A stretch of 40,946 bases of DNA. Origin: an uncultured Pseudomonadota bacterium. GTDB taxonomy: Bacteria > Pseudomonadota > Alphaproteobacteria > RF32 > CAG-239. The notes under the pieces are model-generated. The model saw only the letters and a program-made list of their open reading frames with translations. It was not told the DNA's origin and did no database searches. Each line of letters starts with the position of its first letter. The first letter of the stretch is position 1. Location: NCBI GenBank assembly GCA_902793695.1, contig CADBEI010000023.1, forward strand, positions 1 through 40,946, read 5' to 3'. A program made the translations under genes and the position numbers. Shown piece after piece: positions 24,665 through 34,400 of this stretch.

Positions 24665-24684
24665 AGCTTTTGTTCAAACCGAGA

Positions 24685-24912
24685 TTAGTTTGATTTCAAA
24701 CCGAAAGCGGCAAACTTGCTGTTGAATTTGCCGACCTGACCGCCGTTATCAACAATACGGCGAACACCGGTCCACGCCGGATGCGACTTTGGATCGATTT
24801 CCAGCTTCATGGTATCGCCGGCCTTACCCCAAGTCGATTTGGTCTTAACTTCCGTTCCGTCTGTCATCACATAAGTAATCTCGTGATAATCCGGATGAAT
24901 TCCCTTTTTCAT
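24685..24912 (-). CDS. rpmE: 50S ribosomal protein L31
   Basis: A 75-residue L31 with '[19 protein letters not shown]', '[20 protein letters not shown]' and 'HPAWTG'. It lacks the CxxC zinc motif, so it is the zinc-independent type usual in many alphaproteobacteria. ATG 24912 is preceded by GGAGAG; an in-frame ATG four codons earlier is less likely. It probably has its own transcript. Confidence 0.95.
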   Translation of the reverse strand: MKKGIHPDYHEITYVMTDGTEVKTKSTWGKAGDTMKLEIDPKSHPAWTGVRRIVDNGGQVGKFNSKFAAFGLKSN

Positions 24913-25015
24913 TTTTCTCTCCAATTCAAATGCTTTACATAAGTTTTTACGCCTTTATACATTAAGCAATTTAAATACGCAAGCATTATTTTCACGGTTT
25001 TTAAATTTTTTTTAA

Positions 25016-25801
25016 TTATTTTGCAATTGCATCGGCAATTTTTTGTTTCAAAGCCTCATTGGTGGCGAATATACTGCCGCCGAACAAAGCTTTTTGCAAG
25101 TTTTCCGAACGAGTGTCGGTTTCGCCGACGGCAAAAATGTAACCGCCCGCTTCTTTAACCAACAAAGCGCCCGCGCTCAATGTGCAAAAATCGCTTTTTA
25201 CCGCAACGGCAGCGTCGATTTTACCGGCCGCAACATAAGCCAAATCCAGCACCGTTGTTCCGCTGATTCGCGGATTCGCACTAACGGCTGAAGCACCTTT
25301 AATCGCACGCTCGTCGGCATTTGCCGCAACCAGCGCCTTATCGGCATTTTTAGCGGCAGCTACGCGCAAACGTTCGTGATTGCGAAAACCTTCCTTAAAA
25401 GCGCCACTGCCTTTTTCGGCAAAAAACAACTCGTCATTAATCGGGCTGTACACCACCGCGGCTGTGGCACTATTATCCTCTACCAATGTTGCCGAAATCG
25501 CAAACGCCGCATTACCGTGTGCAAAATTGACAAAGCCGTCGAGCGGGCACACTGCAAAAAACTTACCGCCGGCCGGCAAGGCATCTTGCGCCGCACAAAC
25601 CACCGGATATCCGGCTTTCACTTTACTCAATTCTTCACGCAGAATCTTCTGCACTTTTTCGTACGAGCGTTGCGCGAACGAATTGTCGGCATGCACCGAA
25701 TTTTGCAAATGCTCCAATTCGTTAAAATCACGTCCCAAAGCCGCTGCCGCTTTTTTCACGGCACCAATCATCAGGTTCAATGTCGGGGAAATATAAGCCA
25801 T
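25016..25801 (-). CDS. Inositol monophosphatase homologue with lost metal ligands
   Basis: A 261-residue protein of the inositol monophosphatase/SuhB family, recognised by 'PLDGFVNFAHGNAAFAIS', 'AVVYSPINDELFFAEKGSGA', 'RISGTTVLDLAYVAAGKIDA' and 'SAGALLVKEAGGYI'. Active members bind Mg2+ through E67, D84, D87 and D212 (E. coli SuhB numbering). Here the ITEES segment reads 'VCAAQD' (Glu gone), D84 is Cys85, D212 is Thr207; only Asp88 (D87) remains. It is therefore probably inactive. SuhB also works with the NusA/RNA-polymerase antitermination complex in E. coli, and such a non-enzymatic role would be kept. It overlaps efp by one base, as an operon partner. Confidence 0.88.
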   Translation of the reverse strand: MAYISPTLNLMIGAVKKAAAALGRDFNELEHLQNSVHADNSFAQRSYEKVQKILREELSKVKAGYPVVCAAQDALPAGGKFFAVCPLDGFVNFAHGNAAFAISATLVEDNSATAAVVYSPINDELFFAEKGSGAFKEGFRNHERLRVAAAKNADKALVAANADERAIKGASAVSANPRISGTTVLDLAYVAAGKIDAAVAVKSDFCTLSAGALLVKEAGGYIFAVGETDTRSENLQKALFGGSIFATNEALKQKIADAIAK

Positions 25802-26364
25802 TATTTTGCTCTTTCCACATAATTGGCTTCGGATGTGCCGACCACGATTTTATCTCCCACGTTAATAAACGGCGGAACACCGATGCGAACACCATTATCC
25901 AAAATTGCCGGTTTATATGACGAAGAAACAGTCTGACCTTTCAGCGCCGGTTCGGTTTCTACCACGGTGCAAACAACCTGCAACGGCAAATCAACCGAAA
26001 TCGGACGACCGTCAATATAAGAAACGCGAACTTGCATACCATCGGTCAAAAACGGACGAGAATCGCCCAAAATATCGGACGGCATTGAGAATTGTTCGAA
26101 TGTGTCATTTTCCATAAAAGTCAATCCGGCGGAATCTTCAAACAAAAATTGGCAATCTCTGTCTTCCACCATCAATTTTTCAACCGTATCCTCGGTGCGG
26201 AAACGTTCGTTGGTTTTGGTACCTGCCTCAACTTCTTTCATTTCGACCTGCATAAATGCACCGCCCTTACCCGGCTTAATGTGTACGGCTTTGGTAATGG
26301 TCCACGGTTTACCCTTATATTCGATAACCCAGCCGATTCTGATGGCTCCTGCAAGTTGTTTCAT
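25801..26364 (-). CDS. efp: Elongation factor P
   Basis: A 187-residue EF-P with its three beta-barrel domains. It relieves ribosome stalling at proline stretches by binding near the E site. The tip of domain I is 'HIKPGKGGAF' with Lys33, the usual site of beta-lysylation by EpmA or of another modification; the modifying enzyme is not in this window. The remaining motifs 'DRDCQFLFED', 'VSYIDGRPISVDLPLQV' and 'NVGDKIVVGTSEANYVER' are normal. It is followed by the SuhB homologue, whose start overlaps by one base. Confidence 0.97.
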   Translation of the reverse strand: MKQLAGAIRIGWVIEYKGKPWTITKAVHIKPGKGGAFMQVEMKEVEAGTKTNERFRTEDTVEKLMVEDRDCQFLFEDSAGLTFMENDTFEQFSMPSDILGDSRPFLTDGMQVRVSYIDGRPISVDLPLQVVCTVVETEPALKGQTVSSSYKPAILDNGVRIGVPPFINVGDKIVVGTSEANYVERAK

Positions 26365-26493
26365 ATTAGTATCTCCTATTCACAATTTAAAAAAGATTGA
26401 TTTTCAAGCGTTAAACGATTCGCTTTGATGAGCGCAACATAAAATATTTTTTTTTATTTGGCAAGCAGAATCGTATGAGAAGAGTAAAAATAC

Positions 26494-26522
26494 TTGACAA
26501 AAAAACGAAGAATGAGTAAAAT
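26494..26522 (+). promoter_or_regulatory. Strong sigma-70 promoter for the 1046-residue gene
   Basis: TTGACA, 17 bases and TAAAAT end about 35 bp before the start codon at 26558, with GATGAGG just upstream of the start. This is the best -35/-10 match in the window. Confidence 0.72.
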
Positions 26523-26557
26523 GAAAGTAGCAAACAAAGTTAGCGATGAGGTAAAAT

Positions 26558-29500
26558 ATGTCACTGAAAGAAGCCAAACAAAAAATTTCAGAACTCAAAG
26601 ATGATATCATTTGCTCTCCATACCATGAACGGAGCGAAAAAGCAAAAGATATTATTGATTTGTTAAAAGAATACCCTCAACTTTGCTCTGATGCTCTGGA
26701 TATGATAGAGGAAGTATCTTATTTAATTGATTACGATTGTAAAAAAGACCTGTTAAACAGCATTACAGAAATGAAACCGGAGTTAAGTATTAATATAATT
26801 CAACGATTTGATAAATTTTACATTGACGATGAATACATAATATCTAAAATTGAGGGCATTTTGCAAAAACAACCTGATTTGGCGGAACAAGTTATTGAAA
26901 GCGTAACAAACTGGGAGGAGGACGAGCGCAATAAGGCTCTTACATTAGTTTTAAAAAATCGGCCGGATCTTTTTTCAAAAATCAAAGATGACGCACAAAA
27001 TAAATCTTCTCTCATTCTTGAATTTATTAAATCAAAAAATGAACTTTCTGAAAAAGATATTAATTTAATCTTAGGGGGATTTTCTTATAAAAATTTCTGC
27101 AAATTATATAATCAATACAATTACATAAATCAATATATAAAATATATTCAACAAGCAGGGCTTAACTTTATAGAGAAAGTGGCAAAAGGTAATCCGAATA
27201 ATAAAGAAATCTTAAAAAAATGCCTTCTGATGATGTATGATTTTGATGCCGATAAAACTAAGAAAGTTACCAATGAAATTTTAGCTCTGCAACCGGAACT
27301 TAAGGATTTTTCAGACCAACTTAATATTCTTAAATTACGGATTCCTGACTTTCCCAAGCTGGAGAAAATTAAGAATATTCATAAGCACCCGTTTGTTTAT
27401 ACAACAGGTAATTCTGATTTAACACAATTACAACATCGGATAAATGTAAGAGAAGACGCACAAAATACCTTTGCATCTCCCATTAAAAAAATAAACGAAC
27501 AGCAAGAATCGGTATTTGCTGAAATAAGTAAAATCGAAAAAGCCCTTGATGAAAATGCTGATTTAAACGAAATAATTAAACGCTTTAATTCTTTGGCAGA
27601 GCAAAACAAAGGAAAAAATTATATTGACGACGTCAATCAAAAACTTAAAGAACAAAGAGCTAAAATAGGCCTAAAAATAAAACAGGCCCACCAATTTTAC
27701 GGAAAACAAATACAGCAAATATTAAATTCGCCTGAAAAAATAAATGGGATCTTAAAAGAAATAGATTTTTCAGACGATACATCATCTGTGCTTGCCTCTA
27801 CAATTTGTACATTGGCAGAGCGTACTAAAAATCAAGATGTATTGAAGTTATTATCGCATAAAAAAGAAGAAGCATATGGTGTTTGGGATTACAGAGATAT
27901 TAGCGAACTTGAAGATTCTTTAGCTCAAAAAAATTATATTGTTGAAACCTTAAATAAAAAATACCCTAATTTATCTTTAGAAGAACAGCTCATTCAAGCC
28001 GCTTATGATGTTGTCAAATCAGGCGATGAGCAAAAGAAAAAAGAATTCAATGATTTAATCCTTGCGGAAGGTGAACCTCGACTCGCTGAATTAGACGCGA
28101 GAGTTATGGATTACTTACACAAAAATTGCACCCAAGATAACTTAGATAAAGTTAATGCCTTGCGCTCTTTTTACGGCTTAAAAGTTGAGTTGGCAACCGG
28201 CAATACGGTAGATATCGATGAACGAACGGCCGTAAGAAAGGTATTTGACCGAACTTGGAGTTCTTATGAAAGAGGTAAAAATACCGAAACCGGTGAGCCT
28301 TACTACAGTGAAGCAGAATTGGAGCAAGCCCGAAAAGAAAATCCGGATAAAGTAGAATCTAATCCGTATTATGAAAATTCTGTCAGTCCGGCATATAGAA
28401 AATATTTTGAAGAAAATGATATTTATCAAATATATCATAGCAATAAATCTAGCGATGAAAAAAAATATTCGGCACAAAATTATTTTGACCAGATGATTGA
28501 TAAATCGTCATTTAAAGCTTTGCGAAAACATGGTTTATATAATGATATGAAAATTATTTGCGATACACTGGAAGCATTACAAGTAGAGCCGGAAATTGCC
28601 ACTCAGTTTAATTTGAAAGATTTAAGCGATATGGTGGTAAATTCTCATAATACGCTGAAAGACAGAAAGGTTTACAACCAAGAGACTGGGGATTATATGT
28701 TTACCAAAAGTCCGCATACCGACGAACTTAACGGTAGTTGGCGCAGTCCTTATTATTGGTATGATGATGATAACGATGATGACGATGAATATGACGACAA
28801 ACGGGACTCTGATGAATATAGTGACGATGATAGCGAAGATGAGAAATCTTCTGTTAAAAAAGAATATGATGAAGAAGGTTTTGAAATTATGCCAGAGACA
28901 AATTACTATTCAGAATATAGTGAAGAACCGGCCGCACGTGACACTTGGTGGGAAAATTTAGCTGATCATAACCCTAAGGCAGTAAAACACATCAGTGAAG
29001 CCATGAAACGTCATGGTAGGGAAGATGATGCTATTTCCGGATTTTGGAAAGCGGCAAGTTATGGTACTCCGGGAGTTGGCAGTCGTCGAGATTGGCGTTT
29101 ACTTTCAGCAACTTTGCACCATGCAGAAGCAATTCAATACGGTGGAAACGATGACAAGAAAAATTTTGTAGGTACAGCAAGGTATTACGATTACTACGGT
29201 GATACTTTTGCCAAAGATGATATGCATGTTGATTATCATAAATCATTTCATCGACGTGATACACCATTTGACGCACTATATATAAATCCGAATGCAAAAT
29301 CCGCCGGAGATAAATTGGCAACGGAAAATAAACCTGATGAAAGTGCGCAAAAAGCTTTTCTGATTACCTCTTTTACCGATTCGCATATGCATTTTTATGC
29401 CGGTTTCCGTAAGAAAGACCAATACACAGCACCGCTTTACCACATGAGAAATATTGAAAAAGAAAAACAAGAAAGAGTGAGAAAAACCGAGCAACAACTA

Positions 29501-29698
29501 ACTTTTTTAACCAATTTGGCCAATACTGTTACCAGTATTGCAATTTGCACATCAGAAGCCTGCAGAACAGAGGAAAAAATTAAAAAATCCACTCAAAAAA
29601 TTGCTAAAACAGTAAATATTTTATCCGATTCCGAGAAGAAATCTCCTTCCGGAAAGCCTCCGCGTTTCACAAAAGCGAAGAACAAGCAATACGCGTAG
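26558..29698 (+). CDS. Large orphan protein, helical with acidic linker
   Basis: A 1046-residue protein without signal peptide or membrane segment. Residues 1-290 repeat short helical units ('QKQPDLAEQVIESV', 'LKNRPDLFSKIKD', 'LALQPELKDFSDQL') that resemble an alpha-solenoid. About 300-450 is charged, likely coiled coil. About 732-765 is an Asp/Glu/Ser run. The C-terminal part (about 770-980) is rich in Tyr, His, Trp and Asp ('RRDWRLLSATLHHAEAIQYG', 'HVDYHKSFHRRDTPFDALY', 'FTDSHMHFYAGFRKKDQY') and looks like a folded domain. No family is recognised. The DNA is markedly more AT-rich than the flanking housekeeping genes, and the gene has its own strong promoter, both suggestive of acquisition. 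Large size and lone position would suit a secreted effector or toxin-like protein, but nothing proves that. Confidence 0.8.
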   Translation: MSLKEAKQKISELKDDIICSPYHERSEKAKDIIDLLKEYPQLCSDALDMIEEVSYLIDYDCKKDLLNSITEMKPELSINIIQRFDKFYIDDEYIISKIEGILQKQPDLAEQVIESVTNWEEDERNKALTLVLKNRPDLFSKIKDDAQNKSSLILEFIKSKNELSEKDINLILGGFSYKNFCKLYNQYNYINQYIKYIQQAGLNFIEKVAKGNPNNKEILKKCLLMMYDFDADKTKKVTNEILALQPELKDFSDQLNILKLRIPDFPKLEKIKNIHKHPFVYTTGNSDLTQLQHRINVREDAQNTFASPIKKINEQQESVFAEISKIEKALDENADLNEIIKRFNSLAEQNKGKNYIDDVNQKLKEQRAKIGLKIKQAHQFYGKQIQQILNSPEKINGILKEIDFSDDTSSVLASTICTLAERTKNQDVLKLLSHKKEEAYGVWDYRDISELEDSLAQKNYIVETLNKKYPNLSLEEQLIQAAYDVVKSGDEQKKKEFNDLILAEGEPRLAELDARVMDYLHKNCTQDNLDKVNALRSFYGLKVELATGNTVDIDERTAVRKVFDRTWSSYERGKNTETGEPYYSEAELEQARKENPDKVESNPYYENSVSPAYRKYFEENDIYQIYHSNKSSDEKKYSAQNYFDQMIDKSSFKALRKHGLYNDMKIICDTLEALQVEPEIATQFNLKDLSDMVVNSHNTLKDRKVYNQETGDYMFTKSPHTDELNGSWRSPYYWYDDDNDDDDEYDDKRDSDEYSDDDSEDEKSSVKKEYDEEGFEIMPETNYYSEYSEEPAARDTWWENLADHNPKAVKHISEAMKRHGREDDAISGFWKAASYGTPGVGSRRDWRLLSATLHHAEAIQYGGNDDKKNFVGTARYYDYYGDTFAKDDMHVDYHKSFHRRDTPFDALYINPNAKSAGDKLATENKPDESAQKAFLITSFTDSHMHFYAGFRKKDQYTAPLYHMRNIEKEKQERVRKTEQQLTFLTNLANTVTSIAICTSEACRTEEKIKKSTQKIAKTVNILSDSEKKSPSGKPPRFTKAKNKQYA

Positions 29699-29708
29699 AA
29701 CAACACAT

Positions 29709-30233
29709 TCAGCTTTGCTTTTTCTCTAAATACTTTACATCATCCAAAATGATAAAATCGGCGTTGAGGGCAGAAAAGTCGCAATCATCTTCAATTTGCA
29801 CCGCGTTCTGAATCAAAAAAAGCTCGGCATACCAATCAAGCAACTCTTTATTGGATTCGAAACCGTCTTTCCAAAACTTAAAAATCACAAAATCCGGCTC
29901 GCATTCGCTGACAATCATCGCCTCGTGCCGCCGGTTACGTGCTACAACACCGAGCACCGCTTTTGGTGCTTTTTTCTGCACTTCTTTAATCAGTTTTTGC
30001 GGCTTTTCCGCTTTTACGGTATTTAAAATCAACCCGTCGGGATTATATTGCAAATAAAAATCGAGCGCCCGCTCTCCCTCGGCCAACACCAACTTATCGG
30101 CCGCACCTGTCTTTTTGATAAACTCGGACGCAAACTCCGGCGAAGTCGTATCCGGCAAAATAAAACAACCGATTTCGGCGCAATTTAATAACTTAAAATT
30201 TTCTTGCGTAATTCTGACGATAAAGTTTTGCAT
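29709..30233 (-). CDS. ThiE/TenI-like barrel protein, degenerate
   Basis: A 174-residue protein whose strand-helix rhythm ('CFILPDTTS', 'DKLVLAEGERALDFYLQYN', 'VVARNRRHEAMIVSECEPDFVIF', 'ALNADFIILDD') resembles a thiamine-phosphate synthase (ThiE/TenI) TIM barrel. In ThiE-like proteins a histidine in 'SRHEA' and a Gly-rich phosphate site are expected; the 'RHEA' segment is present but the Gly motif is not, and the protein is about 30 residues short. Enzyme activity is doubtful. Similar short relatives occur in alphaproteobacteria. It is convergent with the 1046-residue gene. Confidence 0.5.
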   Translation of the reverse strand: MQNFIVRITQENFKLLNCAEIGCFILPDTTSPEFASEFIKKTGAADKLVLAEGERALDFYLQYNPDGLILNTVKAEKPQKLIKEVQKKAPKAVLGVVARNRRHEAMIVSECEPDFVIFKFWKDGFESNKELLDWYAELFLIQNAVQIEDDCDFSALNADFIILDDVKYLEKKQS

Positions 30234-30311
30234 TTTAAAAATCTTTGTGTTACCAATGTTAATATGTGATTAAGTATACAACAATTTTGCAGAAAGGAAA
30301 GTGTTTTTATT

Positions 30312-30971
30312 ATGGTTATGGAAAATATGGAACAAAGCCGCAATTCTCTTATTCGTTTGAATAACATCATTGACGAACTCGCCACCGCGATCGCTCGGCA
30401 AAAGCAGCGTTATACCCAAATGCTGGAAGAGCAGAAAAATCAAAAAGACGCGGCCGAGGCCAGAGTTGCCGTTTTAGAAACACAAACACAAGCCCTCGCC
30501 GACGAAAAGGAAAAGTTGCACATTGAGCTGATTGCCTTACAAAACAATACCGAAGCCGCGGATAAAATCAAAGAATTACAGGCCGAGGTCGAAGGCAAAA
30601 ACAATAAAATTTCCGGTTTGCAAACCGAAATTCAAAATTTAAACACGGCTTTGAATAACCGCAAAAAGCAAATTGAAGAATTAAGCGCACAAAACAACGA
30701 ATTAAAGCAACAGTTTGCCGCTGCGCAAGGTCGTATTGCCGAGCTCGAAAATGCCGCTGTTGCCGCAAACAATGCCGACGCACAAATTCAGGCACGCTTG
30801 GACGAGGCGCTGAAACAAAAAGACGAATTAACGCAAAATTATCAACAGGCTGAACAAAAACTTGCGGAAATGCAACAAACCATAACTCAAACCACCGAAA
30901 ACATCGATGATGTTGTCGCCAGATTAGAAAAGGTATTGGAAGACCATGGGACAAGTGACAATAACAATTGA
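30312..30971 (+). CDS. Coiled-coil division-associated protein (ZauP-like)
   Basis: A 219-residue protein that is almost entirely coiled coil from about 25 to 210, with no signal peptide or membrane helix. It overlaps zapA by 26 bp. In Caulobacter the gene in this position encodes ZauP, a coiled-coil partner of ZapA that helps organise the FtsZ ring; I infer the same role from position and architecture. AAAGGAAA precedes the start; ATG 30312 or 30318 are both possible. Confidence 0.75.
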   Translation: MVMENMEQSRNSLIRLNNIIDELATAIARQKQRYTQMLEEQKNQKDAAEARVAVLETQTQALADEKEKLHIELIALQNNTEAADKIKELQAEVEGKNNKISGLQTEIQNLNTALNNRKKQIEELSAQNNELKQQFAAAQGRIAELENAAVAANNADAQIQARLDEALKQKDELTQNYQQAEQKLAEMQQTITQTTENIDDVVARLEKVLEDHGTSDNNN

Positions 30972-31263
30972 TAAACGTGAATATGTGATTGCCTGCGGTG
31001 ACGGACAGGAAGCACATATTATGAAACTTTCACGGATGTTGGATGAAAAAGCCAGACAACTTTCAGCCAATTCCGCTGCCATCAACGAGAATATGAAACT
31101 GGCGATGGTCGGGCTGTTGTTGGCCGATGAACTGGCGGATATTACCGCCGGTAAAGCAGTTGAATTTGATTCGCCGGATAAAATCCGCCGCGCCGATGCC
31201 GAAGCCGCTCAAGTCATCGATTCGCAAACCGCAAAAATTGCGCAAATTTTGCAAAATATCTGA
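30946..31263 (+). CDS. zapA: Cell division protein ZapA
   Basis: A 105-residue ZapA: 'MGQVTITIDKREYVIACGDG' (globular part), 'HIMKLSRMLDEKARQLS', 'MKLAMVGLLLADELADI' and a C-terminal coiled coil. ZapA tetramers crosslink FtsZ filaments at the division site. The position after a coiled-coil gene and before a 6S-like RNA is the standard arrangement in alpha- and gammaproteobacteria. Confidence 0.93.
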   Translation: MGQVTITIDKREYVIACGDGQEAHIMKLSRMLDEKARQLSANSAAINENMKLAMVGLLLADELADITAGKAVEFDSPDKIRRADAEAAQVIDSQTAKIAQILQNI

Positions 31264-31301
31264 TTTGCGTCATTTCGGCGACTTTTGTCCGTTTTTTTTG
31301 C

Positions 31302-31330
31302 TTGTAAAACGAAAAGCTTTATGTTATATT
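31302..31330 (+). promoter_or_regulatory. Promoter of the 6S-like RNA
   Basis: TTGTAA (31302-31307), 17 bases and TATATT (31325-31330) lie directly before the predicted RNA. Confidence 0.6.
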
Positions 31331-31336
31331 TAAAAC

Positions 31337-31507
31337 ATAGATGGGAAGACTGTCTGACACGTATTAACCGCATGTCTCTCGAGCCAACATTATCAATTCG
31401 GGAGCTGTCACTGTCCGGATCGTGGTCCGGTTATATGGCGCCCACCTAGTCACAAGCGGTTCGGTCTGAATGTAAGAGCATACGGTCAGACGGTTTTCTC
31501 TTTTTAA
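31337..31507 (+). ncRNA. ssrS: 6S RNA (SsrS-like regulator of RNA polymerase)
   Basis: A gene-free stretch of about 170 nt immediately follows zapA, where 6S RNA lies in most proteobacteria. Its ends pair (ACTGTCTGAC with GTCAGACGGT), and an apical hairpin CCGGA/TCCGG sits near the centre (31416-31431), leaving an internal unpaired region as in 6S RNA. A T-rich tract (TTTTCTCTTTTT) ends it. 6S RNA mimics an open promoter and binds sigma-70 RNA polymerase. The sequence itself was not matched to a covariance model; the identity rests on synteny and the fold. Confidence 0.75.
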
Positions 31508-31513
31508 ACCCTA

Positions 31514-32605
31514 TCATTGCACACTGTCAAAATTAATCCGCGGATCTACAAATGAGTAGGTTAAGTCGCTGATAAGTTTCAGAATCAACCCGAGCAACCC
31601 GAAAATATACAACGTACCGAACACTACCGGATAATCGCGAGTGGTAATGGCCTCATACCCCAGAAGCCCCAAGCCGTTCAGTGAAAAAATCACCTCAATC
31701 AGTAACGAACCCGTAAACAGCATTTTTATCAGCAAAGAAGGGAATCCGGCAATAATAATCAGCATGGCATTGCGAAAAACGTGCCCGTACAGAATTTTAT
31801 TTTCCGGCACCCCTTTAGCCCGTGCCGTCAAAACATATTGCTTATTTATCTCATCCAAAAACGAGTTTTTGGTCAGCATGGTCAAACCGGCAAAACCACC
31901 GATGACAATGGTCAATACCGGCAATGTAATGTGCCGAAAATAATCCAAAATCTTTGCGCCCAAAGTCAGCGTATCCCAATTATCCGACACCAAACCGCGC
32001 AGCGGAAACCATTGCCAATACACCCCGCCGGCAAAAAACACAATAAAAAACACCGCCAGCAAAAACACCGGCATTGCCGAACCCACCACAATCATAAACG
32101 AGGTAATCGTATCAAATTTCGAACCGTCTTTTTGAGCTTTGCGGATTCCCAAAGGAATGGCTATTAAATAAATAATGAGTGTTGACCATAACCCGAGTGA
32201 AATCGATACCGGCAAACGCTCTTTTATCAACTCGGTAATGTTTTTGTCGCGATAATAACTTTTGCCGAAATCAAAGCACAGATAATCCTTAATCATTTTA
32301 CCGTAACGATAATACCACGGCTTATCAAATCCGAATTGCTCCTCCAAAGCCTTAATCAAATCCTCCGGCACACCTTGTGCGCCCACATATTTGGACGACG
32401 ATGAGGATTCGCTTGTGGCACTGTTGTTTACTTCGGCAGTGCCCGTAATTTGCGATTTAGCATCGGTATTCATTCCGCGATATTGTGCCAAAACATAGTC
32501 CACCGGCCCGCCGGGTGCTAACTGAATAATGGCAAAATTAACCGTTATAATCCCCCATAGCGTAAACGGAATCAGCAACAAACGTTTTAAGATATAACGA
32601 CGCAT
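31514..32605 (-). CDS. yejB: Microcin C/oligopeptide ABC transporter permease YejB
   Basis: A 363-residue DppB/OppB-type permease: '[20 protein letters not shown]', '[15 protein letters not shown]', several membrane helices and the C-terminal EAA-like loop ('[20 protein letters not shown]', '[20 protein letters not shown]'). The extended insertion after the first helix (about 40-80) is typical of YejB. It lies 1 bp after yejA, so they are cotranscribed. The second permease yejE and ATPase yejF are absent downstream, where the 6S RNA lies. Confidence 0.93.
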   Translation of the reverse strand: MRRYILKRLLLIPFTLWGIITVNFAIIQLAPGGPVDYVLAQYRGMNTDAKSQITGTAEVNNSATSESSSSSKYVGAQGVPEDLIKALEEQFGFDKPWYYRYGKMIKDYLCFDFGKSYYRDKNITELIKERLPVSISLGLWSTLIIYLIAIPLGIRKAQKDGSKFDTITSFMIVVGSAMPVFLLAVFFIVFFAGGVYWQWFPLRGLVSDNWDTLTLGAKILDYFRHITLPVLTIVIGGFAGLTMLTKNSFLDEINKQYVLTARAKGVPENKILYGHVFRNAMLIIIAGFPSLLIKMLFTGSLLIEVIFSLNGLGLLGYEAITTRDYPVVFGTLYIFGLLGLILKLISDLTYSFVDPRINFDSVQ

Positions 32606-32606
32606 C

Positions 32607-34400
32607 CTACTTCTCCTTTATCCACCACGTAAACGGCTGAAATCCAACCTTTATATCAGTTTCCGGCTGTCCGAATTTATCATGATAAGCCACCCGCGAA
32701 TACGGTGAATACCATTGAAAAATCATATAATTTTCGTGCAATAATACTCTGTCAAGCGCTTTGACGTACGCCACATAATCCGCTTTTTTCTGAGCCGAAA
32801 CCAAACCCTTAATCAGCGCATCCACCACCTCGTTTTTAATGCCGATAATATTGTTACTGCCTTTAATATCGGCGGATTCGCTACCCCAATAATCACGCTG
32901 TTCGTTCCCCGGCATTTGCGAAACCCGATACGACACAATCGCCATATCAAAGTCAAAATTATCCAAACGGTTCTTGAAAATATTTACTTCCAAATTGCGG
33001 AACACCGCCTTAATTCCGATTTTGCGCAGATTTTCAATAAACGGCAGCATTACTTTGGTAAAGGTTGCACCATTGGCGGAGTTACTCAAAATTTCAATTT
33101 CTAACGATTCGCCGGTTTGCAAGTTCGTCATTTTGCCGTCAACAAAATCATATCCGGCTTCTTTCAGCAGTGCCACCGCTTTTTTCAAGTTCTCACGCGA
33201 ATCATAAATATCCGGATTTGTCGTTAATTCATACGGTTTTGTAAACACTTCCTCCGGCAATTTATTGCGATATTGTTCCAAAATTGCCAACTCTCGACCT
33301 TCGGGCAAACCGGTTGCTTCCATACCGGTATTGGTAAAATAGCTGAACAAGCGTTTATATTGATTATAAAACAGTTTTTCATTGGCCCACTCAAAATTAA
33401 AAGCCAAATCCAAAGCCTTGCGCACCCGCCTGTCCTTAAACTTATCGCGCCGCACATTATAGGCAAAGTTCTGCAAAATCGCCGGATTGTTATGTTCTAT
33501 ATTTTCTTTTTTGATTACGCCCGATTTAATTAAATCGTTGTCATATCCGGTCATCCATATTTTAGCGATATATTCCTCTCTGGCATCAATGTTTCCGGAA
33601 TACAGCGCTTGCAAGGTAACGGTCGTATCCTGATAATAATCGTAACGAATGGTGTCAAAATTATAGAAACCCCTTTGCGACGGTAAATCCTTGCCCCAAT
33701 AATTCGGATTTTTTTGCAACTCCACAAATTTATTTACCTGAAAATCTTTTACAACATACGGTCCGCTACCCAAAGGCACTTGCAAAGTCGGTTTATCAAA
33801 TTCGCGCCCATCCCAATCTTTTTTTGAAAAAATCGCAAATTGCGCCAAAATCATCGGTAACTCTTTATTGTTTGTACCTTCTTTGAAATAAAAACGAACT
33901 TCTCTCTCGTTTATTTTTTCCACGCGGTCAACATCGCCGTAATACACTCGATATATCGGTGAACCTTTTTCCATAATGGCATTAAAACTGAACACCACAT
34001 CATCAGCGGTTACGGGCGTACCATCAGAAAATTTTGCTTTTTTGTTCAGAATAAAACCGACATAGCTTTTATCTTCAGGCATATCAAACTTTTCAGCCAA
34101 CAGCGGATATACCGTAAACGGATCGTCGGTCGGCGAAGTACCGAGCGTTTCCATACTCAAACCGGCCACAAAAGTCGCCGCCACCCCTTTGAAAATATAC
34201 GGATTGAAATTATCAAACGTACCGTAGGCCGGCAACACTATCTTACCTCCCTGCGGCGCATCGGGGTTTACATATTCAAACGCCTTAAAATCGCCGTCAT
34301 ACTTTGCCTCGCCGTATAGCGCAATTCGATCAACGATTTTGGCCTGTACGCCCCAAACGGCGCAAATCCATATCAGACTAGCCGTTATAATTGTTTTCAT
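32607..34400 (-). CDS. yejA: Extracellular solute-binding protein YejA
   Basis: A 597-residue periplasmic binding protein of the Opp/Dpp family 5 (SBP_bac_5) with a signal peptide at 1-20 ('[20 protein letters not shown]'). Typical segments are '[20 protein letters not shown]', '[20 protein letters not shown]', '[14 protein letters not shown]' and '[20 protein letters not shown]'. YejABEF imports oligopeptides and microcin C-type compounds. ATG 34400 starts the signal peptide; the open frame runs further upstream to 34673 but overlaps the preceding gene in a different frame and encodes no plausible leader. It overlaps the upstream gene by 23 bp. Confidence 0.93.
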   Translation of the reverse strand: MKTIITASLIWICAVWGVQAKIVDRIALYGEAKYDGDFKAFEYVNPDAPQGGKIVLPAYGTFDNFNPYIFKGVAATFVAGLSMETLGTSPTDDPFTVYPLLAEKFDMPEDKSYVGFILNKKAKFSDGTPVTADDVVFSFNAIMEKGSPIYRVYYGDVDRVEKINEREVRFYFKEGTNNKELPMILAQFAIFSKKDWDGREFDKPTLQVPLGSGPYVVKDFQVNKFVELQKNPNYWGKDLPSQRGFYNFDTIRYDYYQDTTVTLQALYSGNIDAREEYIAKIWMTGYDNDLIKSGVIKKENIEHNNPAILQNFAYNVRRDKFKDRRVRKALDLAFNFEWANEKLFYNQYKRLFSYFTNTGMEATGLPEGRELAILEQYRNKLPEEVFTKPYELTTNPDIYDSRENLKKAVALLKEAGYDFVDGKMTNLQTGESLEIEILSNSANGATFTKVMLPFIENLRKIGIKAVFRNLEVNIFKNRLDNFDFDMAIVSYRVSQMPGNEQRDYWGSESADIKGSNNIIGIKNEVVDALIKGLVSAQKKADYVAYVKALDRVLLHENYMIFQWYSPYSRVAYHDKFGQPETDIKVGFQPFTWWIKEK

